Assembly: GCF_040096615.1 (NCBI RefSeq)
Contig: NZ_JBBMEJ010000005.1
Span: 62,001-126,000 of the forward strand
Direction of reading: 5' to 3'
DNA length: 64,000 bases
From: Blautia_A aquisgranensis
GTDB taxonomy: Bacteria; Bacillota; Clostridia; Lachnospirales; Lachnospiraceae
Positions 7,567 through 16,708 of the stretch are shown piece by piece. Each line of letters starts with the position of its first letter. Position 1 is the stretch's first letter. The notes under the pieces were generated by a model, which saw nothing but the letters and a program-made list of their open reading frames with translations, was not told the DNA's origin and made no database searches. The position numbers and the translations under genes are program-made.

Positions 7567-9492
7567 ATGGCAAAAAAAGACACTTATGATGCGGGCAGTA
7601 TCTCTGTCCTGGAAGGCCTTGAGGCCGTACGTAAACGCCCCGGTATGTATATCGGAAGCGTATCCAGAAAGGGACTGAACCATCTGATATATGAGATTGT
7701 GGATAATGCAGTGGACGAGCATCTTGCAGGATACTGCAGCCGGATCCACGTAGTTCTGGAGAAGGACGGTTCCTGTACAGTAGAAGATAACGGACGAGGA
7801 ATCCCGGTTGACATGCATGCCAAGGGTGTATCCGCAGAAAGACTTGTTTTTACCACCCTGCATGCAGGAGGTAAATTTGACAATTCTGCATATAAAACAA
7901 GTGGCGGTCTTCACGGTGTGGGATCCTCCGTTGTAAATGCCCTGTCTACATATCTGGATATTAAGATCAGCCGTGACGGCTATGTACATCATGACCATTA
8001 TGAGAGAGGAATCCCGACTATTGAACTGGAGGCAGGACTTCTTCCGAAGCTTGGGAAAGCGAAAGGAACCGGTACCTGCATTAATTTCCTTCCGGATCCG
8101 GAGATTTTTGAGAAGACACGTTTCGGGGCAGCAGATGTGAAGAGCCGTCTTCATGAGACTGCTTATCTGAATCCGGAGCTTACAATCCATTTTGAGGACA
8201 GAAGAGGCGAGGAGATTGAGGATATCGAGTATCACGAGCCGGAGGGGATCATAGGTTTTATCCGTGATCTGAACAAGAACGCACAGCCACTTCATGAGCC
8301 GGTTTACTTTAAAGGCGAGGCAGACGGAATTCAGGTGGAGGTGGCTTTTCAGTTTACCAATGAGTTCCGTGAGAATGTCCTCGGCTTCTGCAATAACATC
8401 TACAACGCAGAGGGCGGTACCCATCTGACCGGATTTAAGACTACCTTTACTACAGTTATGAACACCTATGCACGTGAGATCGGTGTTCTGAAGGATAAAG
8501 ACCCGAATTTTACAGGAGCAGATATCCGAAACGGTATGACAGCCGTAGTATCTATCAAGCATCCAGCTCCCCGTTTTGAGGGACAGACCAAGACCAAGCT
8601 GGATAACCAGGACGCGTCACGTGTCACCGGTAAGGTGGTGGGAGAACAGCTTGTACTGTTCTTTGACCGAAATCTGGAAACACTGAAGACTGTACTTTCC
8701 TGTGCGGAAAAAGCGGCCAAGATCCGTAAGACAGAGGAGCGTGCCAAGACCAACCTTTTAACGAAGCAGAAGTATTCTTTTGATTCTAATGGCAAGCTTG
8801 CCAACTGTGAGAAGAAGGATCCGTCTCTCTGTGAGATCTTTATCGTAGAGGGAGATTCCGCCGGTGGTTCCGCCAAGACAGCCAGAAACCGTAATTACCA
8901 GGCAATCCTTCCAATCCGTGGTAAGATCCTGAACGTTGAGAAGGCTACCATTGACAAGGTTCTTGCCAATGCAGAGATCAAGACCATGATCAATGCTTTT
9001 GGCTGCGGCTTTTCCGAAGGTTACGGAAACGATTTTGACATCACCAAGCTTCGTTACGACAAGATCGTGATCATGGCCGATGCGGATGTGGATGGTGCAC
9101 ATATTTCCACACTGCTTCTGACACTGTTCTACCGTTTTATGCCGGAACTGATCTATGAGGGACATGTGTACATTGCCATGCCGCCACTTTATAAAGTAAT
9201 GCCGAAGAAAGGCCAGGAAGAATATCTCTACGATGACAAGGCACTGGAGAAATACCGCAAGAGCCATAAACCGGGAAGCTTTACCCTCCAGAGATACAAA
9301 GGTCTTGGAGAGATGGACGCCGAGCAGCTCTGGGAGACCACACTGAATCCGGAGACCAGAATGATGAAACGTGTGGAGATCGAGGACGCACGTATGGCTT
9401 CTGATGTGACAGAGATCTTGATGGGAAGTGATGTTCCGCCACGTAAGGCCTTTATCTATGAGCATGCAACAGATGCAGAGCTGGATATTTGA
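7567..9492 (+). CDS. parE: DNA topoisomerase IV subunit B
   Basis: 641-residue ATPase subunit of a type IIA topoisomerase. It has the GHKL ATP site (IYEIVDNAVDEHLAG, DNGRGIPV, GGLHGVGSSVVNAL), a transducer domain and the TOPRIM domain (VEGDSAGGSAK, ADADVDGAHI), ending with the usual GyrB/ParE tail YKGLGEMDAEQLWETT. An AAAGGA site precedes the start. It is followed by the A subunit, which lacks a gyrase-specific box, so I call topoisomerase IV rather than gyrase. In this bacterial group the gyrase genes normally sit next to dnaA/recF, and no such genes are here. Automated pipelines often label this gene gyrB. Confidence 0.88.
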   Translation: MAKKDTYDAGSISVLEGLEAVRKRPGMYIGSVSRKGLNHLIYEIVDNAVDEHLAGYCSRIHVVLEKDGSCTVEDNGRGIPVDMHAKGVSAERLVFTTLHAGGKFDNSAYKTSGGLHGVGSSVVNALSTYLDIKISRDGYVHHDHYERGIPTIELEAGLLPKLGKAKGTGTCINFLPDPEIFEKTRFGAADVKSRLHETAYLNPELTIHFEDRRGEEIEDIEYHEPEGIIGFIRDLNKNAQPLHEPVYFKGEADGIQVEVAFQFTNEFRENVLGFCNNIYNAEGGTHLTGFKTTFTTVMNTYAREIGVLKDKDPNFTGADIRNGMTAVVSIKHPAPRFEGQTKTKLDNQDASRVTGKVVGEQLVLFFDRNLETLKTVLSCAEKAAKIRKTEERAKTNLLTKQKYSFDSNGKLANCEKKDPSLCEIFIVEGDSAGGSAKTARNRNYQAILPIRGKILNVEKATIDKVLANAEIKTMINAFGCGFSEGYGNDFDITKLRYDKIVIMADADVDGAHISTLLLTLFYRFMPELIYEGHVYIAMPPLYKVMPKKGQEEYLYDDKALEKYRKSHKPGSFTLQRYKGLGEMDAEQLWETTLNPETRMMKRVEIEDARMASDVTEILMGSDVPPRKAFIYEHATDAELDI

Positions 9493-9561
9493 TAACTGGC
9501 CGGAATTGTTGCTGGTCACGAAGTGAACAGTAACACGGAATTAGATTGGGAGAATTGAACG

Positions 9562-11808
9562 ATGAATACGAAACAGGATAATATCATCCGCACCGATTAT
9601 GCGGAGATCATGCAGAAATCTTATATAGACTACGCCATGAGCGTTATCATTTCCAGAGCACTGCCGGATGTACGGGACGGACTGAAACCGGTACAGCGCC
9701 GTACCCTTTATGATATGTATGAGCTGGGCATCCGCTACGACCGCCCGTACCGTAAATGTGCCCGTATTGTAGGAGATACCATGGGTAAATATCATCCCCA
9801 CGGTGATAGCTCCATTTATGATGCGCTTGTAGTCATGGCGCAGGAATTTAAAAAGGGTCGTACACTGGTGGACGGACATGGAAATTTTGGTTCTATTGAA
9901 GGCGACGGAGCTGCAGCCATGCGATACACAGAGGCCCGCCTGGAGAAGCTGACCCAGGAGGTTTTTCTGGAAGATCTTGATAAGAACGTTGTGGACTTTA
10001 TGCCGAACTTTGATGAAACAGAGAAGGAGCCGGTAGTACTTCCGGTGCGTATTCCAAACCTTCTTGTAAACGGAGCAGACGGAATCGCCGTTGGTATGGC
10101 TACCAGCATCCCGCCGCATAACCTGGGCGAAGTGGTGGACGCAGTGAAGGCATACATGAAGAATAATGATATCAGCACAAAAGGGCTGATGCGTTATCTG
10201 AAAGGACCGGATTTCCCTACCGGTGGTATTGTGGTCAACAAGGACGACCTTGTGAAGATTTACGAAACAGGAACAGGCAAACTCCGTATCCGCGGCCGTG
10301 TGGAAGTGGAGAAGCTGAAAGGCGGCCGTCAGCAGCTGGTGATCACAGAGATCCCATACACTATGATTGGTGCCAATATCGGTAAATTTTTAAATGATGT
10401 GGCAACGCTTGTGGAGACCAAGAAGACTACGGATATCGTGGATATCTCCAACCAGTCTTCCAAGGAAGGAATCCGTATTGTTCTGGAACTGAAGCGTGAT
10501 GCGGATGTGGAGAACCTTACCAATATGCTGTATAAGAAGACCAGACTGGAGGATACTTTCGGTGTGAACATGCTTGCGGTAGCAGACGGAAGACCGGAGA
10601 CTCTGGGACTGAAACAGATCATTGCCCATCATGTGGATTTTGTTTTTGAAGTAAACTCCAGAAAATATAATACACTTCTTGCCAAGGAGCAGGAGAAGAG
10701 GGAGATTCAGGAAGGTCTGATCAAAGCCTGCGATGTGATCGACCTGATTATTGAAATCCTTCGTGGAAGCAAGAGCCGTGACCAGGTAAAGAAATGCCTT
10801 ACAGAAGGCGTGACCGAAGGAATCCACTTTAAGACCAAGACCTCTGAAAAAGCTGCAAAAGCACTGAAATTTACAGAGAAACAGGCTACAGCGATCCTGG
10901 ATATGCGTCTTTACAAGCTGATCGGACTGGAGATCGATGCGCTGATGAAAGAGCATGAGGAGACCATGAAGAATATTGCTCTTTATGAGGATATCCTGAA
11001 CAACTATGATTCCATGGCAGCCGTGATCATGAAAGAACTGGATCAGATCAAGAAGGAATATGGCAGCAAGCGTAAGACTTCCATTGAGAATGCAGAGGAA
11101 GCGGTTTACGAGGAGAAGAAGATGGAAGAGACAGAAGTTGCCTTCCTGATGGATCGTTTCGGATACATGCGTCTCGTTGACAAGAATGCTTATGAACGGA
11201 ATAAGGAAGCTGCCCATGCAGAGAGCCGTTATGTATTTACCTGTATGAACACAGATAAGATCTGTATTTTCACAGATACCGGCAAGCTTCATACGGTAAA
11301 AGCCGAGGATATTCCGCTGGTTCGTTTCCGTGACAAAGGTGTGCCTGCTGACAATCTGGGAAATTATGACAGTACTTCCGAACAGATCCTTTATGTGGCT
11401 CCGTTAAGCCAGGTAGCAGCTTCCACAGTGCTTTTTGTTACAGAGACCGGCATGTGCAAGCTGGTAAAGGGAGAAGAATTCCGTGCTTCCAAGCGTACCG
11501 TTGTTTCCACCAAGCTTGCGGAGGATGACCGCCTTGTATTTGTGGGCGCAGCAGATGAGATGGATCAGGTGGTATTCCAGTCCGAGAAGGGATACTTCCT
11601 CCGTATCATGAAAACCGAGATCTCTGTCACCAAGAAAAACGCCATAGGTGTCCGCGGTATGAAGCTTACCAGCGGAGACCGTATCCACCACGCATATCTC
11701 CTTGAGAGCCGCCAGGAATATGCCATTGAGTATCATGACAAGCCGTATGTACTGAATAAAGTTAAGCTGGCGAAGAGAGATACGAAGGGCGTGAAGCCGA
11801 GGGTATAA
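9562..11808 (+). CDS. parC: DNA topoisomerase IV subunit A
   Basis: 748-residue DNA-cleaving subunit. The catalytic tyrosine is Y122 in AAAMRYTEARL. The quinolone-resistance segment HPHGDSSIYDALV carries Ser83 and Asp87, the drug-sensitive state, with numbering that happens to match E. coli GyrA. The winged-helix domain, tower and coiled coil are followed by a C-terminal beta-pinwheel in which I find no QRRGGxG GyrA box, supporting ParC. It lies 69 bases after parE and shares its transcript; a GGGAGA-like site precedes ATG. It relaxes and decatenates DNA with ParE. Confidence 0.9.
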   Translation: MNTKQDNIIRTDYAEIMQKSYIDYAMSVIISRALPDVRDGLKPVQRRTLYDMYELGIRYDRPYRKCARIVGDTMGKYHPHGDSSIYDALVVMAQEFKKGRTLVDGHGNFGSIEGDGAAAMRYTEARLEKLTQEVFLEDLDKNVVDFMPNFDETEKEPVVLPVRIPNLLVNGADGIAVGMATSIPPHNLGEVVDAVKAYMKNNDISTKGLMRYLKGPDFPTGGIVVNKDDLVKIYETGTGKLRIRGRVEVEKLKGGRQQLVITEIPYTMIGANIGKFLNDVATLVETKKTTDIVDISNQSSKEGIRIVLELKRDADVENLTNMLYKKTRLEDTFGVNMLAVADGRPETLGLKQIIAHHVDFVFEVNSRKYNTLLAKEQEKREIQEGLIKACDVIDLIIEILRGSKSRDQVKKCLTEGVTEGIHFKTKTSEKAAKALKFTEKQATAILDMRLYKLIGLEIDALMKEHEETMKNIALYEDILNNYDSMAAVIMKELDQIKKEYGSKRKTSIENAEEAVYEEKKMEETEVAFLMDRFGYMRLVDKNAYERNKEAAHAESRYVFTCMNTDKICIFTDTGKLHTVKAEDIPLVRFRDKGVPADNLGNYDSTSEQILYVAPLSQVAASTVLFVTETGMCKLVKGEEFRASKRTVVSTKLAEDDRLVFVGAADEMDQVVFQSEKGYFLRIMKTEISVTKKNAIGVRGMKLTSGDRIHHAYLLESRQEYAIEYHDKPYVLNKVKLAKRDTKGVKPRV

Positions 11809-11860
11809 AAGACGCGAAGAAAGCATCCGTGTGCGTTTTGCTTATATGGAGTGATGACTT

Positions 11861-12052
11861 ATGAAACAGCTTGATAATTTTTCTAATCGTCTTATCGTGC
11901 TGAAAAAACACAATACATCCGTCCATATATATAATAAGCAGGAAGTGGATGAGATGATCCTTCTCATCCGTGACAGCTTCATTTCGGCTTTTGTGGCTCT
12001 TGAGAAAACATTGAGGGAGAAGCTGGCAGAAGCGGAGAGCGACTGGATGTAA
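11861..12052 (+). CDS. small hypothetical protein
   Basis: A 63-residue ORF between parC and a strong terminator, preceded by a GGAGTGA site at good spacing, so probably translated. It is predicted helical, with the centre VDEMILLIRDSFISAFVALEKTL and a charged end. There is no signal peptide, membrane segment or recognised domain. Its position suggests the tail of the parEC transcript. I do not recognise it. Confidence 0.6.
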   Translation: MKQLDNFSNRLIVLKKHNTSVHIYNKQEVDEMILLIRDSFISAFVALEKTLREKLAEAESDWM

Positions 12053-12077
12053 ATAAAAAAATATAGAGTATATTTTG

Positions 12078-12122
12078 CCCCACCGACCAGGTACCCCAAC
12101 CCCGACCGGTGGGGATTTTTTT
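12078..12122 (+). terminator. terminator of the parE-parC unit
   Basis: CCCCACCG at 12078 pairs with CGGTGGGG ending at 12114, followed by A and seven Ts. Confidence 0.85.
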
Positions 12123-12128
12123 GCCCTC

Positions 12129-12158
12129 TTGACAGAAAACCTCCCCATCTCCTATAAT
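12129..12158 (+). promoter_or_regulatory. perfect-consensus sigma-A promoter for the tandem regulators
   Basis: TTGACA at 12129-12134, an 18-base spacer, then TATAAT at 12153-12158. Both hexamers are exact consensus, which suggests strong basal expression held down by a repressor. Confidence 0.8.
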
Positions 12159-12161
12159 GAA

Positions 12162-12175
12162 TTAGACTGAACTAA
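12162..12175. promoter_or_regulatory. possible operator at the transcription start
   Basis: TTAGACTGAACTAA has inverted TTAG/CTAA ends and lies at about the +1 position of the promoter just upstream. The ends recall DtxR/IdeR-type boxes, and the next gene is DtxR-like, so autoregulation is a reasonable inference. The match is short. Confidence 0.35.
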
Positions 12176-12211
12176 CACAGCCGCAAATATTGATCAGGTT
12201 CAGATAAAGAA

Positions 12212-13048
12212 ATGATGAAAACAACATATGAATCCACAGAGGAGCTGGGACGCAGCATGCCTTCTTCCAGAAGGGAAATGGAGGAGGATATGCTGGAGGA
12301 GCTTTGCTCCCTTGCGAAAAAAAACGCCCAGGTCACCATCCCGGAGATCTGTGGGCGGATGGAGATGACCAGACGGGAGGTACTGGCCTGCCTGAAACAG
12401 CTCACTGCCCAGGGCTATGTAAGAACCGAAGAAAAAAACACCTGCGTCTGCCTCACAGAACTGGGACGGATCCGGGGTGAGGAATGCCGCCACCGCCACG
12501 AAACCTTTACCCAGTTTCTGGAGTATGTAGGAGTAGGCAGCCGGACAGCAGAGGAAGATGCCTGCCGTATGGAGCATGTGGCAAGTGAGGAGACGGTGCA
12601 GCAGATCTGTAATTTTGTAAATTACGGAAGTACCTTTGAGCGTGTTTTTCGAAACACAGACCTCAGATACCGCTTTGAGCCGGGGGAATATTACTTTCTG
12701 ATGGGAATTTACTACATGGAAAAAACCTGCCCCAGAAGACTGGCCGGTGAATTTAAGAATTATAAAGAACAGATTCGCCTTCAGGTAGAAAAGGACTCCA
12801 GTTTTTTTGAACTGATACCGGAATCACCGGAGGAAAAAAAGCTGATCCTCTGGTATATGGATCCGGAGACTGGCTGGGTCCGCGCCGGGGAAAAAAACGG
12901 AAATCCCAGGATCCCTACCGGTATTTTTGAATATTTTATCCGGCATCAGGATCCTGTAGTAGAAGGAACCGCGCTGGTGGCTTTTTTAAGAGAAGGAGAG
13001 AAACCGGTGGAGTGGAACAGCCGGGAGCTGGACGTACATATCTGGTAG
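12212..13048 (+). CDS. DtxR/MntR-like metalloregulator with an extra C-terminal domain
   Basis: 278 residues. Residues about 25-85 form a winged helix (VTIPEICGRMEMTRREVLACLKQL, split here: ICGRMEMTRREV is the recognition part). The following segment resembles the DtxR metal-binding dimerisation domain: RHRHETF, then DACRMEHVAS, giving the C-x2-E-H pattern of the DtxR primary site. Residues about 140-278 form an extra domain that is not the usual SH3-like domain and that I do not recognise. It begins at ATG 12212 or 12215 and has a weak ribosome site. The next gene is a paralogue. Metal-responsive transcriptional control is likely; the metal and targets are unknown. Confidence 0.7.
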   Translation: MMKTTYESTEELGRSMPSSRREMEEDMLEELCSLAKKNAQVTIPEICGRMEMTRREVLACLKQLTAQGYVRTEEKNTCVCLTELGRIRGEECRHRHETFTQFLEYVGVGSRTAEEDACRMEHVASEETVQQICNFVNYGSTFERVFRNTDLRYRFEPGEYYFLMGIYYMEKTCPRRLAGEFKNYKEQIRLQVEKDSSFFELIPESPEEKKLILWYMDPETGWVRAGEKNGNPRIPTGIFEYFIRHQDPVVEGTALVAFLREGEKPVEWNSRELDVHIW

Positions 13049-13057
13049 GAGGAATCA

Positions 13058-13891
13058 ATGGAAAAGAAAAACACGGAAGAACTGATGCATCCATCCATGC
13101 TGCAGATCCGCTATCTCTCAGAACTTGCCAGAATCGGCAAAAAAAGAGGCAGTGTGGCACTGATCGCAGACACCTGCGGAGTCAGCCATGGCCCGGTGAG
13201 CCGTTTCTTCAAGGAATGTATCGGCGCAGGTTATCTGACAGAAGCTTACGAATTTACAGAAAAAGGAACCCAGGCGCTGAAAACCTATCAGCGGATCTTA
13301 AGGGAGGTTGGTCTGTATCTGGAGAGAGTGGGAATCCCGGAAACAGAGATCCCGGAAAAAACAAGACAGCTTGTAGAAAATGTAGACTACAGCCTTCTTA
13401 TGACCATGACCCGGAATTCCGGACAGGTAAATGAGCCCAGAAACCAGAAAACAGTGGAAGAAGGAACCCCCTATTACCTGGAAAACGTACTGGACAAAGG
13501 CCGTTTCGAGGTGGGAATCGCCCTGTACCAGCTGAGAACAGCAAAAGGAACCAGACTGTCCATGGCCAACAATGGTTTTGAGCATCTGGCCTGGATCCGG
13601 AACAATAACCGGGGAAGCTGGCTGGAGCTTGTCATAAAAGAGATGCACGCACATTCCAGAATTGATGGTGCGGATATGACAGGAAGACTTTCCTCCCTGA
13701 AATATGAAGAGCAGGGACAGCTTCATGAAGCAGTCATCCGGGACGGAAAGGCGCGGATTCCCTTAAGCGCCTGCCGTTTCCTGAAGTCCCGACTGGGAAA
13801 TGTCAAGGGAATGATCCCCATCACCGTTACCTGCAGTGTGGGAAAAGCCCATATGCCGGAAAGCACTGCACTTCTGATGTTCTGGATGTAA
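13058..13891 (+). CDS. second winged-helix regulator, paralogue of the preceding gene
   Basis: 277 residues, starting 9 bases after the first regulator with a TAGGAGG site, so they are one operon. The N-terminus is a winged helix (LIADTCGVSHGPVSRFFKE). The middle part aligns with the DtxR-like dimerisation region, but the C-x2-E-H metal pattern is absent. The C-terminal 120 residues resemble those of its neighbour: ARIPLSACRFLKSRLGN against PRIPTGIFEYFIRHQDP. It may form a heterodimer with the neighbour, or respond to a different signal. The stop lies directly beside the truncated ABC transporter remnant, suggesting that a deletion removed whatever lay between. Confidence 0.6.
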   Translation: MEKKNTEELMHPSMLQIRYLSELARIGKKRGSVALIADTCGVSHGPVSRFFKECIGAGYLTEAYEFTEKGTQALKTYQRILREVGLYLERVGIPETEIPEKTRQLVENVDYSLLMTMTRNSGQVNEPRNQKTVEEGTPYYLENVLDKGRFEVGIALYQLRTAKGTRLSMANNGFEHLAWIRNNNRGSWLELVIKEMHAHSRIDGADMTGRLSSLKYEEQGQLHEAVIRDGKARIPLSACRFLKSRLGNVKGMIPITVTCSVGKAHMPESTALLMFWM

Positions 13892-15002
13892 AAGAATTTA
13901 TACAGGTCTTGGAGATGCTTTTCTGGAAAATCTTCAAGGACTGACCACATTGAAAATCTATCAGGCAGACCAGCAGAAGGCAGATGAGATGGATGCGGAA
14001 TCCCAGCGTTTCCGCCAGATCACCATGAAGGTGCTGACCATGCAGCTGAATTCCACCAGTGTGATGGATATTGTGGCTTATGGCGGTGCGGCAATAGGAA
14101 TGGCAGTGGCGGTAACGGAATTTCTCCATGGAAGTCTTTCTCTTTCCGGGACACTGTGCATTGTGCTTCTGGCCAGTGAATTTTTTCTGCCGCTGCGATT
14201 GATGGGATCGTTTTTTCATATTGCCATGAACGGTATGGCTGCCAGTGACAAGATTTTCCGGATCCTGGATCTTCCGGAGCCCCCTGCCGGGGAAAAAGTT
14301 CTGCCGGATGGCGGTCTGGATATTTCTTTTCAGGATGTGCATTTTTCCTATGAGAAGGACCGTGAGATCCTTGGAGGGATTGATCTTCAGATTTCTGAGG
14401 GAAGCTTTGTTTCCCTGGTGGGAGAGTCCGGCTGTGGTAAGAGTACCATTGCGGGAATCCTTTCCGGAAAGAACCGGGAGTTTTCCGGCGATATCCGTAT
14501 TGGAGGAGTTGCCCTCGGGGACGTTCGTGAGAATCTTCAGATGGCAAAACCGTTCGCAACAGAAAAGGAAATGCGGGAAGTTCTTGAAAAGGTTAATCTG
14601 CTGGGGTTTTTGGAAGCACAGAACGGACTGGATACAGTTCTTCTTGAAAAAGCGGGAAATCTTTCCGGTGGACAGTGCCAGAGACTGGTGATCGCCCGGG
14701 CACTTCTGAAAGACGCACCGGTTTATATCATGGATGAAGCGACTTCCAACATTGATGTGGAAAGTGAAGAGCTGATCATGAAGGTGATCCACGAGATGGC
14801 AAGAACGAAAACGGTGATTCTGATCTCCCACAGACTTGCCAATGTGGTGGAGTCTGATCAGATCTGTTTTCTGAAAAACGGAGAGATAACGGAACGGGGA
14901 ACACACGAAGAACTGATGAAGCTGTGTGGAGATTACAGTTATCTTTATGAAAGCCAGATCATGCTGGAAAATTATGGGAAAGAGGGTGAGTGCCATGCGT
15001 GA
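13890..15002 (+). pseudogene. truncated CydD-like ABC transporter subunit
   Basis: Remnant of one half of a heterodimeric CydDC-type ABC exporter. The frame begins mid-protein at KRIYTGLGDAFLENLQGL, an internal segment of the membrane domain, so the start and first four or so helices are gone. The ATPase domain keeps Walker A (GESGCGKST), the signature LSGGQCQR, Walker B (VYIMDEATSNID) and the H-loop (ISHRLANVV). About 25 residues between the Walker A strand and VRENL, including the Q-loop, are missing near 14520. A TTG at 13950 could start a product, but the domain would be incomplete. The family is clear; function is very unlikely. Confidence 0.8.
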
Positions 15003-16125
15003 GGAGCAGAAAAATAAAGGAGTTTCGGATACAGCTTCCTTAAAACGGAGAAGTTCTTTGGCGATCATGTGCAGCCTGATTGGGCTGGTAAAACCCCTTC
15101 TGCATATTATGCTGGCAGCGATCCTTCTGGGAACGCTGAGATATCTGTGCGCGATTTTCTTACAATCCTGGCTGGTCAAGTGGTCATTCGGGGAATTGCA
15201 GACAGAATGATCGGAAATGGGATGAATATTCCAGGCGCTTTTATGGAAAACAGCTGGCTTGCAGGAGTACCGGTGAAGAGGATTCTTGCCATGATGGGAT
15301 CTTTTGGTCCGGTGGTGGCGTTGTCCAGCCTTTCCAATAACCTGAATCAGACTTTGGCAAGCGGTGAGAGGGTGCTTTCACTTCTGGAGGAGAAACCTCT
15401 TGTGGAGGAAATTCCGTGGGAGTGTAATGGTCGCGTATATGGGGGTGCTACAGACAGCCGGAAAAAAGAAGCTGCGGGATACGGATTCTCCGGTGCGGAG
15501 GCGTCTCATGTGACTTTTGCATATGAAAATGAGACTATATTGGATAATTATTCTCTGAGATTAGAACCGGGAAAGATCACCGGTATCCACGGAGCCAGTG
15601 GTTCCGGAAAATCCACACTCTTAAAGCTGCTGATGCGTTTCTGGGATGTAAATGCAGGCAACGTTTCTGTAGACGGCAGTAATGTAAAAGAAATCCCCAC
15701 ACGCAGGCTTCGCGACATGGAAAGTTATGTGACCCAGGAGACTCACCTGTTCCATGATTCCATAGCCAATAATATTGCCATTGCAAAACCAGGCGCAACC
15801 CGTGAAGAGATCATGGAGGCCGCAAAAAAAGCTTCCATTCATGAATTCATCGTGACCCTTTCCAAAGGATACGACACGGAAGTGGGAGAACTGGGAGACA
15901 CCCTCTCCGGTGGCGAAAAACAGAGAATCGGTATCGCAAGAGCCTTCCTCCACGACAGCCCGCTTCTTCTTCTGGACGAGCCAACCTCCAACCTGGATTC
16001 CCTGAATGAAGGTATCATTTTGAAGTCTCTGAAAGAGAATAATGCTAACCGTACAGTGGTGTTAGTGTTCTACCATGAATGTGGCGGATGTGGTGTATGA
16101 GATGGAGAATGGGAGGGTGTCGTGA
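14995..16125 (+). pseudogene. decayed CydC-like ABC transporter subunit
   Basis: Partner half of the same exporter, starting at ATG 14995 and overlapping the previous remnant by 8 bases, with an AGAGGGTGAG site. The N-terminus (SLIGLVKPLLHIMLAAILLG) is normal up to LCAIFL, where a one-base loss near 15164 shifts the frame. Most of the membrane domain is then missing before MGSFGPVVALSSLSNNLNQ. The ATPase domain has GASGSGKST, LSGGEKQR and LLLLDEPTSNLD, but a deletion near 16062 removes the SHRxST H-loop and shifts the frame, so MNVADVVYEMENGRVS ends in another frame at 16125. An intact gene would be about 580 codons. Non-functional. Confidence 0.82.
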
Positions 16126-16164
16126 TACAGATGATCTTAGATGATCTTGTGAGAATAAAATATA

Positions 16165-16194
16165 TTGCGGTTTCTGATATACATTTGCTATAAT
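16165..16194 (+). promoter_or_regulatory. promoter of the DUF3990 gene pair
   Basis: TTGCGG at 16165-16170, an 18-base spacer, then TATAAT at 16189-16194. The start codon follows 46 bases later. Confidence 0.55.
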
Positions 16195-16240
16195 AGTCCA
16201 GGAGATTATTGTGTTAAGTCCAATCTGAAAAGGAGTGCAT

Positions 16241-16708
16241 ATGGTTTTATATCATGGAAGTAAAGATATAGTAGAGTATCCGGAAATCAGAAAAGCCCGA
16301 TTTAACAAAGATTTCTATTTTGGCTTCTATTGTACGAATATCGAAAAACAGGCAGAACGGTGGGCAACAAGGTACGGAGAAAAGGGATACATCAATAAGT
16401 ACGAGTATACAGAAAATACAGAATTAAAAATTCTTAAATTTGAGAAAATGACAGAAGAATGGCTGGATTTTATTATTTCCTGTCGAAGTGGACAAGCACA
16501 TCAGTATGATATTGTGGAGGGACCGATGGCAGATGATACAATCTACAATTATCTGCAAAACTATCTGGATGGTAAGATCTCAAGAGCTGCTTTCTGGGAA
16601 CTGGTAAAATTCAAGTACCCTACACATCAGATCAGTTTTCATACAATCTCGGCACTGGATACTTTGAAATTTGCAGGAAGCGAGGTCGTATATGGCGAAA
16701 AAAAATAA
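16241..16708 (+). CDS. DUF3990-family, ADP-ribosyltransferase-like protein
   Basis: 155 residues, cytoplasmic. The N-terminus VLYHGSKD followed by FYFGFYCTNIEKQAERWA resembles the His (LWHGSR) and Tyr (FGKGIYFAD..SKSA) motifs of PARP-type ADP-ribosyltransferases. A later acidic motif, QYDIVEGPMADD, could supply the third conserved residue. I recognise the pattern as DUF3990, a family common in Lachnospiraceae and often next to small partner genes, consistent with a toxin-antitoxin or host-modifying role. Both of those roles are inference. The start at 16241 follows AGGAG. It overlaps the next gene by 17 bases, so the two are coupled. Confidence 0.65.
   Translation: MVLYHGSKDIVEYPEIRKARFNKDFYFGFYCTNIEKQAERWATRYGEKGYINKYEYTENTELKILKFEKMTEEWLDFIISCRSGQAHQYDIVEGPMADDTIYNYLQNYLDGKISRAAFWELVKFKYPTHQISFHTISALDTLKFAGSEVVYGEKK

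Noticed and set aside
7567..11808. Assignment as the main DNA gyrase gyrB-gyrA
   Set aside because: No GyrA box in the A subunit C-terminus and no dnaA/recF context; topoisomerase IV fits better, though the two are close.
13950..15002. Functional ABC protein started at TTG 13950
   Set aside because: Homologous sequence continues in frame upstream of the TTG, and the Q-loop region is deleted, so it is a remnant.
13827..15179. 450-codon minus-strand frame across the ABC remnant
   Set aside because: The plus strand holds ABC motifs in order; the minus product is Cys/His/Phe-rich with no start signal.
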